Source: Burkholderia diffusa (GTDB lineage: Bacteria > Pseudomonadota > Gammaproteobacteria > Burkholderiales > Burkholderiaceae). From it: a stretch of 64,000 bases of DNA. The notes beneath the pieces are model-generated. The model worked only from the letters and a program-made list of their open reading frames with translations. It was not told the origin of the DNA and searched no databases. The stretch's first letter is position 1. Each line of letters begins with the position of its first letter. Below are positions 47,211 to 56,621 of the stretch, piece after piece. The stretch is from contig NZ_CABVPN010000008.1 of NCBI RefSeq assembly GCF_902499115.1, positions 159,856-223,855 on the forward strand. Direction: 5' to 3'. The position numbers were made by a program, and so were the translations under genes.

Positions 47211-47642
47211 ATGACACAAGCCGACACCGATGCGCAACGCGTCCATCAAGACTGGCACGTCGCCGTCGTCGCGCGCGACCTCGACGCACTGATGTCGCTG
47301 TACGCGGACGACGCGATACTCGAAACGCCGCTGATCGTCGTCACGCTGCCCGATCACGGCTCCGGCGTGCTGCACGGCAAGGCCGCGATCGGCGCGTTCT
47401 TCGCGGCGGGCCTGCGCAATCCCGGGAACAAGCTCGGACGCTGGTATCGAACCGGGCTGTTCTTCTCGAACGGCCGGCAACTCACGTGGGAATATCCGCG
47501 CGAAACGCCGGAAGGCGATCAGGTCGATCTCGTCGAGGTGATGGATCTGCGCGACGGGCTGATCGCGCATCACCGCGTCTACTGGGGGTGGGTCGGGTTC
47601 ATGGCGCTGCGCGGCGCGGCACAGGCGGCCGGGCACGCATGA
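47211..47642 (+). CDS. NTF2-like (SnoaL-type) protein
   Basis: A 143-residue protein with the NTF2/SnoaL cone fold: a first helix VHQDWHVAVVARDLDALMSL followed by YADDAILETPLIVVTLPDHG, a middle GKAAIGAFFAAGL helix and C-terminal strands (VDLVEVMDLRDGLIAHHRVY). Members are small isomerases, hydrolases or carriers. ATG 47211 has GGAAG upstream. Convergent with the hemolysin III gene. Substrate unknown. Confidence 0.82.
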   Translation: MTQADTDAQRVHQDWHVAVVARDLDALMSLYADDAILETPLIVVTLPDHGSGVLHGKAAIGAFFAAGLRNPGNKLGRWYRTGLFFSNGRQLTWEYPRETPEGDQVDLVEVMDLRDGLIAHHRVYWGWVGFMALRGAAQAAGHA

Positions 47643-47675
47643 CACGCGCCGTGCCGCCCGCGTTCACGCTCACGC

Positions 47676-48296
47676 TCACGCGACATACATCGCCACGCTG
47701 ACGAACTGGCACAGGCTGCCGGCCAGCACGAAAAGATGCCAGATACCGTGCCCGTGGCGGATGCGCTCGTCGTTGATGAAGAAGTAGATCCCCGCGCTGT
47801 AGATGACGCCGCCGGCAACGAGCCATGCGGCACCCACCGGCGGCAGCGCGTGAATCAGCGGGCGGATCGCGACGAGCGCGAGCCAGCCCATCAGCACGTA
47901 CAGCACCATCGACACGATGCGCGTACGCCGTCCGAGCGTGAGTTCCTGCGCGATCCCGAATGCGGCGAGCCCCCAGCTGACACCGAACAGCGACCAGCCC
48001 CACGGGCCGCGCAGCGTGACGAGCGTGAACGGAGTGTAGCTGCCCGCAATCAGCAAATAGATGGCCGAATGGTCGCACTTCTGCAGGATCGCCTTCAGGC
48101 GCGGGTTGCGCACGCTGTGATACGCCGTCGAAATCCCGTAGAGCAGGATCAGCATCGCACCGTACACGCTGAAGCTCACGATCTTGTAGGGATCGCGGTC
48201 GAGCGCGCCCATCGTCACCAGCGCGACCAGCCCTGCCACCGACAGCACCGCGCCGACGAGATGGGAAATGCTGTTGAAACGCTCACCGACATGCAC
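47676..48296 (-). CDS. Hemolysin III family (PAQR) membrane protein
   Basis: A 206-residue seven-helix membrane protein. Conserved PAQR motifs: YHSVRNPRLK, KCDHSAIYLLIAGSYTPF and DERIRHGHGIWHLFVLAG, whose His/Asp residues bind zinc in the family. The GTG start (48296, VHVGERFNSISH) has GGAG 8 nt upstream and gives the standard length; longer frames add unrelated sequence. The haemolytic activity implied by the name is often not the native role. Confidence 0.88.
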   Translation of the reverse strand: MHVGERFNSISHLVGAVLSVAGLVALVTMGALDRDPYKIVSFSVYGAMLILLYGISTAYHSVRNPRLKAILQKCDHSAIYLLIAGSYTPFTLVTLRGPWGWSLFGVSWGLAAFGIAQELTLGRRTRIVSMVLYVLMGWLALVAIRPLIHALPPVGAAWLVAGGVIYSAGIYFFINDERIRHGHGIWHLFVLAGSLCQFVSVAMYVA

Positions 48297-48430
48297 GACG
48301 GGTTCTCCTGCGCGGATTCTTCGGGGAAAAAATGATGCCTCATATGATACCGGCGCCCGGACTTTGCCGCGCTGAACGACGTCAAATGCCGCCGTGACGG
48401 GCGCCTCGCGCGTACCACACCGGCCCGCCA

Positions 48431-48462
48431 AAGAAAAAGCGCCGCGAATGCCTTCGCGGCGC
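48431..48462 (-). terminator. Intrinsic terminator of the cstA-ybdD operon
   Basis: 10-bp stem (48439-48448 with 48453-48462), 4-nt loop, followed on the minus strand by TTTTTCTTT. It lies 84 bp after the ybdD stop. Confidence 0.85.
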
Positions 48463-48465
48463 TCC

Positions 48466-48509
48466 CCGGTCCGTCACCGGTCCGTCACCGGTCCGTCACC
48501 GGTCCGTCA
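48466..48509. repeat. Four tandem copies of CCGGTCCGTCA
   Basis: Perfect 11-bp tandem repeat, four copies, with a fifth degenerate partial copy (CCGGACCG). It lies in the 3' untranslated region of ybdD, just before its terminator. Confidence 0.95.
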
Positions 48510-48545
48510 CCGGACCGCCTCACCGGCCGGCTGCGCCGGCTCAAT

Positions 48546-48752
48546 TCAGCAACACTTCCCTGCCCCCGACCCGTACCGCGCATTCTGGCGCTCGCGGAAA
48601 AACTCCTCGTACGTCATCGGCTCGCGGTCCGGATGGGTTTCGCGCATGTGCGCGACATAGGTGTCGTAGTCGGGCAGGCCGACCATCATCCGCAACGCCT
48701 GCCCGAGGTAACGCCCCGCACTGCGCAGGTCGCTGCCGAGATCGGTGAACAT
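48546..48752 (-). CDS. YbdD/YjiX family small protein
   Basis: A 68-residue member of the YbdD/YjiX family: GRYLGQALRMMVGLPDYDTY, then HMRETHPDREPMTYEEFFRE. It is nearly always encoded just after a CstA/BtsT-type pyruvate transporter and is thought to be needed for its function. Here it starts 12 bp after the cstA stop. Ends Cys-Cys. Confidence 0.92.
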   Translation of the reverse strand: MFTDLGSDLRSAGRYLGQALRMMVGLPDYDTYVAHMRETHPDREPMTYEEFFRERQNARYGSGAGKCC

Positions 48753-48764
48753 CGCGGCCTCCCG

Positions 48765-50843
48765 TTATCGCCCGCTGCCGAGCGCCTGCGCGGCCGGCAT
48801 CGCTTCGTACGGCGTCTCGCGCACGGTCGGCTTCGACTCGCGACGCGCGCGCTGCACGGCGAGCAGGCCGTACCCCGCGATCGCCACGACGACGAAGATG
48901 AACAGGCCGGCCAGCGCCGCATCGATGTAGTCGTTGAAGATGATCCGCTGCATCTGCGCGATCGACTTCGCCGGCGCGAGCACCTTGCCTTCGTCCACCG
49001 CGGCCTGCAGCTTCGCCGCGTGCGCGAGGAAGCTGACCTTCGGATTCGAATCGAAGATCTTCTGCCAGCCGGCCGTCAGCGTGCAGATCAAGAGCCATGC
49101 GGTCGGCACGATCGTCACCCATGCGTAGCGCTCGCGCTTCATCTTGAACAGCACGACGGTGCCGAGCACCAGCGCGATCGCGGCGAGCATCTGGTTCGAG
49201 ATCCCGAACAACGGCCACAGCGTGTTGATGCCGCCGAGCGGATCGACCACGCCCTGATACAGGAAATAGCCCCACGCGGCCACGCACAGCGCCGTGGCGA
49301 CGAGGTTTGCCGGCAGCGACTCGGTGCGCTTGAGCGCCGGGTGGAACGTGCCGAGCAGGTCCTGCAGCATGAAGCGGCCCGCGCGCGTGCCGGCGTCGAC
49401 GGCCGTCAGGATGAACAGCGCCTCGAACAGGATCGCGAAGTGATACCAGAACGCCATCATCGCTTCGCCGCCGATCACCTGGTGCAGGATGTGCGCCATG
49501 CCGACGGCCAGCGTCGGTGCGCCGCCCGCGCGCGCGATGATCGTCGTTTCGCCGACGGCCTTCGCGGTCTGCGTCAGCATGTCGGGCGTCAGCACGAAGC
49601 CCCATTGCGTGACCGTGTTCGCGACAGCTTCGGGCGTCGAGCCGAGCACGGCGGCCGGCGCGTTCATCGCGAAGTAGATGCCCGGCTCGATCACGCACGC
49701 GGCCACCAGCGCCATGATCGCGACGAACGATTCCATCAGCATCGCGCCGTAACCGATGAAGCGCGCGTTGGTTTCGTTGTCGATCAGCTTCGGCGTCGTG
49801 CCCGACGAGATCAGCGCGTGGAAGCCCGACACCGCGCCGCATGCGATCGTGATGAACAGGAACGGGAACAGGTTGCCCGACCACACAGGGCCCGTGCCGT
49901 CGACGAACTTCGTCAGCGCGGGCATCTTCAGTTCCGGCGCGACGACCAGGATGCCGATCGCGAGGCCGAGGATCGTGCCGATCTTCAGGAACGTCGACAG
50001 GTAGTCGCGCGGCGCGAGCAGCAGCCACACCGGCAGCACCGATGCGACGAAGCCGTAGCCGATCAGGATCCACGTAAGCTGCGTGCCGCTGAACGTGAAC
50101 CATGCGGCGAGCGCGGGCGAATCGTGCACGGTCTGGCCGAACGCGATCGACGCCATCAGCAGCACGAAGCCGATGATCGACACTTCGCCGATGCGGCCCG
50201 GACGGATGTAGCGCGTGTAGACGCCCATGAACAGCGCGATCGGAATCGTCGCGGCGACGGTGAACGTGCCCCACGGCGAATTCGTCAGCGCCTTCACGAC
50301 GATCAGCGCGAGTACCGCGAGGATGATCACCATGATCAGGAATGCGCCGAACAGCGCGATCACGCCGGGCACCGTGCCGAGCTCCATCTTGACGAGGTCG
50401 CCGAGCGAGCGGCCGTCGCGGCGCGTCGAGATGAACAGCACGATGAAGTCCTGCACCGCGCCGGCGAACACGACGCCGGCCAGGATCCACAGCATGCCGG
50501 GCGTGTAGCCCATCTGCGCGGCGAGCACCGGTCCGACGAGCGGCCCGGCGCCGGCGATCGCGGCGAAGTGATGGCCGAACAGAACGTACTTGTTGGTCGG
50601 CACGTAGTCGAGGCCGTCGTTGTGCCGGACGGCCGGCGTCATCCGCAGCCCGTCGAGCTGCATGACCTTGCTGGCGATGAAACGGCTGTAGAAGCGATAT
50701 GCGATCAGATATACGCAGACTGCGGCGATCACGATCCAGAGCGCGCTGACGCGTTCGCCGTGCGCAAGTGCGATCGTCCCGAACGCGAACGCGCCGAGCA
50801 GCGCGACCGCAATCCAGAGCAGGGTACTGGAAGCCCGATTCAT
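48765..50843 (-). CDS. cstA: CstA, carbon-starvation pyruvate/peptide transporter
   Basis: A 692-residue inner-membrane protein with 16-18 hydrophobic segments. CstA motifs: YRFYSRFIASKV, DGLDYVPTNKYVLFGHHFAA and GPLVGPVLAAQMGY. E. coli relatives BtsT and CstA are proton-coupled pyruvate transporters induced under nutrient stress. ATG 50843 behind CCAGGAGACGCC. Co-transcribed with the ybdD-like gene. Upstream (50990-51023) is a cluster of TACGTA palindromes that probably binds a regulator. Confidence 0.95.
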   Translation of the reverse strand: MNRASSTLLWIAVALLGAFAFGTIALAHGERVSALWIVIAAVCVYLIAYRFYSRFIASKVMQLDGLRMTPAVRHNDGLDYVPTNKYVLFGHHFAAIAGAGPLVGPVLAAQMGYTPGMLWILAGVVFAGAVQDFIVLFISTRRDGRSLGDLVKMELGTVPGVIALFGAFLIMVIILAVLALIVVKALTNSPWGTFTVAATIPIALFMGVYTRYIRPGRIGEVSIIGFVLLMASIAFGQTVHDSPALAAWFTFSGTQLTWILIGYGFVASVLPVWLLLAPRDYLSTFLKIGTILGLAIGILVVAPELKMPALTKFVDGTGPVWSGNLFPFLFITIACGAVSGFHALISSGTTPKLIDNETNARFIGYGAMLMESFVAIMALVAACVIEPGIYFAMNAPAAVLGSTPEAVANTVTQWGFVLTPDMLTQTAKAVGETTIIARAGGAPTLAVGMAHILHQVIGGEAMMAFWYHFAILFEALFILTAVDAGTRAGRFMLQDLLGTFHPALKRTESLPANLVATALCVAAWGYFLYQGVVDPLGGINTLWPLFGISNQMLAAIALVLGTVVLFKMKRERYAWVTIVPTAWLLICTLTAGWQKIFDSNPKVSFLAHAAKLQAAVDEGKVLAPAKSIAQMQRIIFNDYIDAALAGLFIFVVVAIAGYGLLAVQRARRESKPTVRETPYEAMPAAQALGSGR

Positions 50844-50989
50844 GGCGTCTCCTGGTCTCCAATGTGTTTTTGAGTGGATCCGGCGAGGCGCCGGACCCGC
50901 GTGACGTCGATGCGTCGTGCCGCGTCTCGCGGAAGACACGGCGGTGGGCCGTAGTATTCCGCGCGACGGGGGAGGCTTACAAGCGCACA

Positions 50990-51023
50990 ACTACGTATGC
51001 GTGGCTACGTAGAATTACGTAGC
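50990..51023. promoter_or_regulatory. TACGTA palindrome cluster upstream of cstA
   Basis: GGCTACGTA (51002-51010) and TACGTAGCC (51015-51023) form a perfect 9-bp inverted repeat separated by GAAT. A further CTACGTA lies 14 bp to the left (50990-50996). Three TACGTA units in 34 bp in a GC-rich promoter region point to an operator about 150-180 bp upstream of cstA. Regulator unknown. Confidence 0.7.
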
Positions 51024-51125
51024 CGTGGGGCGAGAACTCGGGTTGAGGCCGTGATTGACCGACGCGCGACCGAACACGCCCCTCGGTTGGCCATGCCCGG
51101 TGCATTGCGCGCCGGGCCGCATGCA

Positions 51126-51554
51126 TCAGTGCTTGTCGTCGAGCTTCTTCGGCTTCGGCGGCGACGGTACCTTCGCGTACTGGAACGCCGGCGTCGCCTT
51201 CAGCGCGGCCTTCGTCGCGCCCGGCAGGTAGATGTTGCCATTGCGCACGTCGAGCGATGCGATCGGCACCGCGACGTCATGCGCCGCGACGCCCAGGAAA
51301 CCGCCAGCCGACACGATCGCGGCCGACACCGAGCCGTCAGGCGCGACGATCAGGTCGCGCACCGTGCCGACTTTCTGGTTCTGGTCGTTGTACACGGCCT
51401 TGCCGAGCACGCTCTTCTTCACGCTCCAGCCTTCGAGCAGCGCCTGCGATTGCTCGACGGTGACGCTGAGTGGCTGGGCGCCCGCGATCTGCGCATGAAC
51501 GTTGATGCTCGATACGAGAACGGCGGCTGCGACGATTGTCTTGGTGAAAGCCAT
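51126..51554 (-). CDS. Exported PRC-barrel protein
   Basis: A 142-residue protein with signal peptide (MAFTKTIVAAAVLVSSINVHA) and a PRC-barrel domain: VLGKAVYNDQNQKVGTVRDL, then VSAAIVSAGGFLGVAAHDVA. The C-terminus is basic and Pro/Lys-rich. PRC-barrel proteins of this periplasmic type are frequent in Burkholderia and may respond to envelope stress; no function is proven. ATG 51554 with GGAGTG upstream. Confidence 0.87.
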   Translation of the reverse strand: MAFTKTIVAAAVLVSSINVHAQIAGAQPLSVTVEQSQALLEGWSVKKSVLGKAVYNDQNQKVGTVRDLIVAPDGSVSAAIVSAGGFLGVAAHDVAVPIASLDVRNGNIYLPGATKAALKATPAFQYAKVPSPPKPKKLDDKH

Positions 51555-51846
51555 GCTGATTGCACTCCGGTTAGGTTGTAGTTGGTGCCGGGAGCGAAGC
51601 GGCGCAGGTGCGGTGGTGAATCGGTGAGCACCCCGCGCTTCGTCGATGCAGCAGCGGCCGGCCGCGCCACCGCTGCGTGTGCGCGCAACGGGCCCGGACG
51701 GGCGCGTCGGGTAACGCAACACGGGTCATGGTAGCGCCAGTCGAGAAGTGCTGCCATCAGGCTGCACTACACAGCGGCGTGCGGAAATGAACGAAGATCA
51801 ATGTCGGCGTAGAAAATGCCGAGCGAGATTCGGAATCAGACGACGT

Positions 51847-52554
51847 TCACTGCTTCTCGAGCAGCTTGCGGGACGCGAACAATTCGGCATCGCTGCGGAT
51901 GCCGAGCTTGCGATACGCCGATTGCTTTTGCGCGCTGATCGTCTTGCGGCTGCGGGAAAATTTCAATGCGATATCGGATACCGACATGCCCGCCAGATAA
52001 CAGCGCAGCACCTCGTGCTCGCGCGGGCTCAGGCGCAGGTCGGCGGATGATTCCGATTCGGCCGCCGGTGCGTCCTCGCTGACCGCCGGTTTCGGTGCCG
52101 CCACACTCTGGACAGGCGTCGCACTCGCCATCACCCTGCCTGCCAATTCGGTGCTGATATACGAGCGTCCCTCTGCGACCACACGGATTGCATGTACCAG
52201 TTCGCGAAGATTTTCGCTCTTGCCGAAGAAACCGAGCGCGCCTGCGCGCATGGTCATGTTGACGGTTGCGGGCGTATCGCTGCTCGACGTCATCAGGATC
52301 CTGCAATCCGGGAAGCGCGTACTCACCAGCTTGACGAGATTGAGGCCGTCGATTTCGTCTGGGCCCAGCGTGTAGTCGAGCAGCACGACGTCCGCGTGAT
52401 TCGACTCGAGCCAGCTGATCAGGTCGCGCGACCTCGCAAAGCTCGCCGCCACTTCGATGCCGGTCCTCTCCGTCAAATAACTGGCGATCCCGTGCTGAAC
52501 GACGGCATGGTCGTCCAGGATCACGACGCGGATCGGTTGGAGCTCTGGTCTCAT
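51847..52554 (-). CDS. NarL/RcsB-type response regulator
   Basis: A 235-residue response regulator. Receiver domain (about 8-125) with acidic pair DD14-15, phospho-acceptor Asp60 in VVLLDYTLG, and TSSSDT. A Pro/Ala/Ser-rich linker is followed by a LuxR-type helix-turn-helix (about 172-220; LSPREHEVLRCYLAGMSVSD, SRSRKTISAQKQSAYRKLGI). The layout matches the RcsB/BvgA type, whose kinases are hybrid sensors like the one encoded at 53750. ATG 52554. The intact hybrid kinase nearby is the likely partner. Confidence 0.9.
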   Translation of the reverse strand: MRPELQPIRVVILDDHAVVQHGIASYLTERTGIEVAASFARSRDLISWLESNHADVVLLDYTLGPDEIDGLNLVKLVSTRFPDCRILMTSSSDTPATVNMTMRAGALGFFGKSENLRELVHAIRVVAEGRSYISTELAGRVMASATPVQSVAAPKPAVSEDAPAAESESSADLRLSPREHEVLRCYLAGMSVSDIALKFSRSRKTISAQKQSAYRKLGIRSDAELFASRKLLEKQ

Positions 52555-52921
52555 TGCTACCCCTTTTCTTTCTGGCGATACGGCCATCAACGGTTGGCGC
52601 ATTCTTGCCATCGCAAACCGGAGCGGATTATTCGAATTAGCTTACCGGCTTTCTGGATAATTTTTAACCCCGCCAGCTAAACAGCCTATGTGCGAGCAGT
52701 CGTGGCGGGCACCATCCAATCTGATTCGGCATTCGCGGTAGCGACAGCATGGGGAACGGCCCGCGCGCCCCGTCTCCGCCGCCAGAACGGCGTATGGCGC
52801 CGGGCGCTGGCCCGACCCGCAACGAATCGCCTAGACCTTGGCGCTCGCGTCGTCGAAAGGCACTGTTGACGCCGTTGCTCTCGTCCGCACCGCGTTGCGT
52901 CGACGCAACAGACCATCTGTG

Positions 52922-53790
52922 ATGACGCCCTCGCTCTGCGCATTTCTAACGCCACTGCATCGCCTGATACAGATCATCCCACGTGCAAAGTTGACGCCTG
53001 AGGAGAAAGCATGTATCGCCGCGCATCCGGTCGTGCACACCTATGCCGACACACATTGGCGTCCGTTCGAATTTCGCAAACGCGGGAAGGTCGTTGGCGT
53101 CGTGCCGTCATGTCTCGATGCGATTTCGCGAATCAGCGGACTGCGCTTCGAGTATGTCGACAACGTATCATGGGCCAATTCATACCAGGCTCTCATGTCG
53201 GCGAAGAGCGACATGGCGCCGGGCGCGTCAAGAAGCGCCGACATCTCGCAATACCGCAGCGGCACCATTTGCCAGCCTGCCGTACTTCGTCGGCACATTG
53301 GTGGTGGCCACACCGGAGCGCTTGAATCCCTTTCCAGCCACGGGATCCGCACGCTGATCGTACGATCCGGTCGTCGCTCGAGCTTGCTACAGCGCTCGCA
53401 ACTGGCACCGAAACAGGCTGGCCGTGCGGATGCGGCGGTTGCTGCTTCGGAATCGCTGCTGATGCTGCTCGACGACGTCCTCGAATATTCACGTCTCGAG
53501 TCTCGAAACGTGACGCTCGCGCCCGAGTCTGACGGCACATCCACGCATGGACGTAGCGCAGCGCCGACATAGTGCGCTGGCGCGTCGACGAGAAAAACCT
53601 GAGCCTGGCGCTCCAACTCGCGTGCCAGACCGAGCTGTGCGTGCTGATCGATCCGGTGCGCACGCGGCAGATCGCGCGGAACCTGCTTGTCAACGCCATC
53701 GAGTCCACGTCGGCCAGCTCGCCGCCGCGCAAACGGCAGTGGGCTGGGTCTATTGATCTGTCGCGAACGGGTCGACTTGATGAACGCCGT
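52922..53790 (+). pseudogene. Decayed BvgS-like hybrid sensor kinase paralogue
   Basis: Remnants in the same order as in the intact kinase at 53750, but on the opposite strand. SBP-like start from about 52991 (LTPEEKACIAAHPVVHTYAD, HWRPFEFRKRG; compare FTDEELQWMRAHPVVNIAVE, NWHPIEYMRNG). Then a shifted frame near 53235-53330 (FASLPYFVGTLVVAT; compare VSAPYLVGRLTAV). Then the dimerisation helix (RADAAVAASESLLMLLDDVL) without its H-box, a kinase N-box region in another frame (LIDPVRTRQIARNLLVNAIE) and a G-box (GSGLGLLICRE). The transmembrane segment, phospho-His region, receiver and HPt domain are missing. Several deletions and frameshifts make it non-functional. Confidence 0.85.
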
Positions 53791-56128
53791 GGAGTTCGCG
53801 AAGCCGCGTTTCGGCTTGCAACGCGACATCGGCGATATCGCCCAGTTTGGTCAGATGCGATGCCCCCGCAATCCGGTGCGCGGCCCGTGCGGCTGCGGCG
53901 AAATCGCGCGATAGCAATCCGTTGACAAGGGCATCGAGATCCTTCGCCACTTCGCGGTCATAGACCGCGCTGAGATCGGCGGCATGCGGCGCCGCCGGTT
54001 TCGTCTCGGCATACGCTGGGCACCACATTGCGATCAACTCCCGCAACGTTTCGAGCCGCAGCGGCTTGCCCAGCACGCCGTCCATGCCGCTGTCGAAGCA
54101 GCGCTCGCGATGCGCGTCGCCGGACACCGCCGAAATCGCGATGATCGGAACATGTCTGGCTTCGCGTGCCGACTCATCCTGACGGATCATCTTCGCGAGC
54201 GCATAACCGTCGAAGTCCGGCAGATCGCCATCGAGCAGCACGAGGTCGACACGGCCGTGCGCCAGTTGACGCAGCGCGTCCTCGCCGGTGCCGGCGACGA
54301 TGCCGACGCAGCCGAGCTCGTCGCATTGCTGCTGCAGCGCCAACTGCACGGTTTCGTGATCGTCGACAATCAGGATGCGCGGCGAGTCGGGATGAGCGTG
54401 TCCAGGCTGTGCGTCGACCGGCAGGGGCATCGATGCGGCAGGCCGCACCGGCAACGGCTCGTCCACTGCCGTGACGGGCAATCGCACCGTCATCGTCGTT
54501 TCGACGTGCGGCAGGCTTTGGACGGTGATCGTGCCATGCATCAATGCGACCAGTTCACGGCAGATCGCGAGGCCAAGCCCGCTGCCGTTGACATCCTGGT
54601 GAAGCGAGGCAGGCCCCTGCCAGTATGCGTCGAAGATGTGTTCGAGCCGCTCGGGCGCAATGCCGATGCCGGTATCGCGCACTTCGAGGGTCAGCGTGCC
54701 ATTTTGCCCGTGGCGGCTCGACACATACTCGACGCGCAGCGTCACCGAGCCTGCGGATGTGAACTTGATTGCGTTGACGAGCAGATTCAGCACGATCTGG
54801 CGCACACGGACCGGATCGATTACAACACGCACCGCCGGCGGACAAGCAAAGTCGAGCACCAGCTCCACCATCTTCTCGTCGGCGCGCCAGCGCACCATGT
54901 CGACCGTATGTCGCGCCCACGACTCAAGCTCGACTGCCTGCGTGACAAGCTGGACCTTGCGCGATTCGAGACGAGAATATTCGAGGATATCGTCGAGCAG
55001 CGTCAGAAGCGTCTCGGATGCCGAAATCGCCGCGTCCGCGCGATTCGCCTGTTGCTCGGTCAACCGCGAGCGCTGCAGCAATTCCAGTGACGACAGGATC
55101 GTGTGCATCGGCGTGCGGATTTCGTGACTGACGAACGCGAGAAACGTCGCCTTGTCGCGCTCGCTGCGGATCGCGGCCAGGCGCGACTTCCACGACAGGA
55201 ATGCGAGCATCGCGAACGCCAGCAGCGCGGCGACAATCGCGACCACCTGGGGCGCCCGGTAATGCAGGATCGAACGGATCGTCGGCTTGCCGTAATCGGC
55301 CATCTCGACCCAGTCGCGGGTGAGCTCCGCCGTCTTGCTCACGGGAATGGCTGCGAGAGACTTGTCGATGATCGATGCGAGGATCGGCAGGTCTGCCCGC
55401 GTGAGCATCGCCAGCGATACGGGGCGGTCTGCAAGCATCCCCGACATGTAAAGCTGCCCGGGAAACTGCCGCTGCACGATCGGCAGAACCGTGACGTCGA
55501 CGCCGAGCGCGGCATCGGCCTCGCCGTTGGCAACCGCGGCGAGCGCGAGTTCCTCGGTGTCGAACGTAAGCACGTCGAGCATCACGCCGCTGTTGCGCGT
55601 GAAATACTCGACCGCGCCTCGCCCCTTGATCGCGACGCGCCGGCCTTCGAGCCGCTTCAGGTTGAAGATCATCGCGGAGTCGTTGCGCGTGACGGCGGTC
55701 AGCCGCCCGACCAGGTAGGGCGCACTGACGAGCGCACCGGTGCCGGCGCGGTCCGGCACCAGTTCGCGCCACACGCCCGGCAGCAGATCGACCTTGTGCG
55801 CCGCAAGCGCAGCGTACGCGTGACCCCATTCCGTGCCCGGCACTGTCTCGAACGTCAGCCCGGTCATTTTCGAGATTGCGTTCAGGTACCCCGCGACAAG
55901 GCCGGCATGGTTGCCGTTGCGCATGTATTCGATCGGATGCCAGTTCGCCTCGACTGCGATATTGACAACCGGGTGCGCGCGCATCCACTGCAGCTCCTCG
56001 TCAGTGAAAGTGGGCTTCCAGCAGGCGGTCGCGCCGTTCGCAGGGAGCGACGAGGCAACGAGCAAAAGGAACATTGCGCGCAGGAGCAGGCGCGGTGCGG
56101 TGCGATACGCGATAGGACGTCCTTCCAT
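53750..56128 (-). CDS. BvgS-like hybrid sensor histidine kinase
   Basis: A 792-residue hybrid kinase: signal sequence, one periplasmic SBP_bac_3 (Venus-flytrap) domain (about 40-280; MRAHPVVNIAVEANWHPIEY), one membrane helix (VVAIVAALLAFAMLAFLSW), HisKA with FVSHEIRTPMH, HATPase with NLLVNAIKFTSAGS, DTGIGIAPE and GSGLGLAICRE, a receiver with LVLLDGDLPDFDGYA, and a C-terminal HPt domain (AAHRIAGASH). This four-step phosphorelay matches RcsB/BvgA-type partners. The start is uncertain: ATGs at 56128, 56167 and 56176 are in frame, and 56128 gives the best signal peptide. The stop codon and last dozen codons lie antisense to the end of the pseudogene. Confidence 0.88.
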   Translation of the reverse strand: MEGRPIAYRTAPRLLLRAMFLLLVASSLPANGATACWKPTFTDEELQWMRAHPVVNIAVEANWHPIEYMRNGNHAGLVAGYLNAISKMTGLTFETVPGTEWGHAYAALAAHKVDLLPGVWRELVPDRAGTGALVSAPYLVGRLTAVTRNDSAMIFNLKRLEGRRVAIKGRGAVEYFTRNSGVMLDVLTFDTEELALAAVANGEADAALGVDVTVLPIVQRQFPGQLYMSGMLADRPVSLAMLTRADLPILASIIDKSLAAIPVSKTAELTRDWVEMADYGKPTIRSILHYRAPQVVAIVAALLAFAMLAFLSWKSRLAAIRSERDKATFLAFVSHEIRTPMHTILSSLELLQRSRLTEQQANRADAAISASETLLTLLDDILEYSRLESRKVQLVTQAVELESWARHTVDMVRWRADEKMVELVLDFACPPAVRVVIDPVRVRQIVLNLLVNAIKFTSAGSVTLRVEYVSSRHGQNGTLTLEVRDTGIGIAPERLEHIFDAYWQGPASLHQDVNGSGLGLAICRELVALMHGTITVQSLPHVETTMTVRLPVTAVDEPLPVRPAASMPLPVDAQPGHAHPDSPRILIVDDHETVQLALQQQCDELGCVGIVAGTGEDALRQLAHGRVDLVLLDGDLPDFDGYALAKMIRQDESAREARHVPIIAISAVSGDAHRERCFDSGMDGVLGKPLRLETLRELIAMWCPAYAETKPAAPHAADLSAVYDREVAKDLDALVNGLLSRDFAAAARAAHRIAGASHLTKLGDIADVALQAETRLRELHGVHQVDPFATDQ

Positions 56129-56621
56129 GTACGATGGGGCGGCCGGAGCAGGTGCATCGGAGACCATGCACGGCATGCGCCGTCGGTTGAGGTTTGCAGA
56201 TGTGTCGACTCTATCCGACGATTCGCAAATCAACCGTCCATCCAATCCTATTTCAGACAGATGCCTTAAGAATTGGCCTAAATTTTGCCGGCGGCAATCG
56301 GGTTCGTATCAGCAGGATCGCCCACAGCGCGGCCGCACGCGGCACGGCGGCTCGGGCGCACGCGCCTGGCAATTTGCACCGCGCCGGTGAGCGGTCGGCG
56401 CAACGGTCACGGCACGACTGGACGTATGTCTCGCCAGCGTCGCCGCGATTCAAGTAGTTCGGATGGATACCGCCGATATGCGACGTGCCGCGGGCCGAAC
56501 ACGCGCGCGAGAGGTTTCCGCGTGGCGCGGCACACGGGAAAAATGAAACAACTTGCTCGGCACCCGTCTTCGTCGATGGGCCAACTATGACGGCGGCGGG
56601 CCTCAACCCGCCGCCGTGACC
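56129..56621. other. Intergenic region between kinase and aroG
   Basis: About 490 bp containing the kinase promoter and, at 56590-56617, an 11-bp inverted repeat (ACGGCGGCGGG with CCCGCCGCCGT) right after the aroG stop that may act as its terminator, although no T run follows. No gene seen. Confidence 0.5.
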
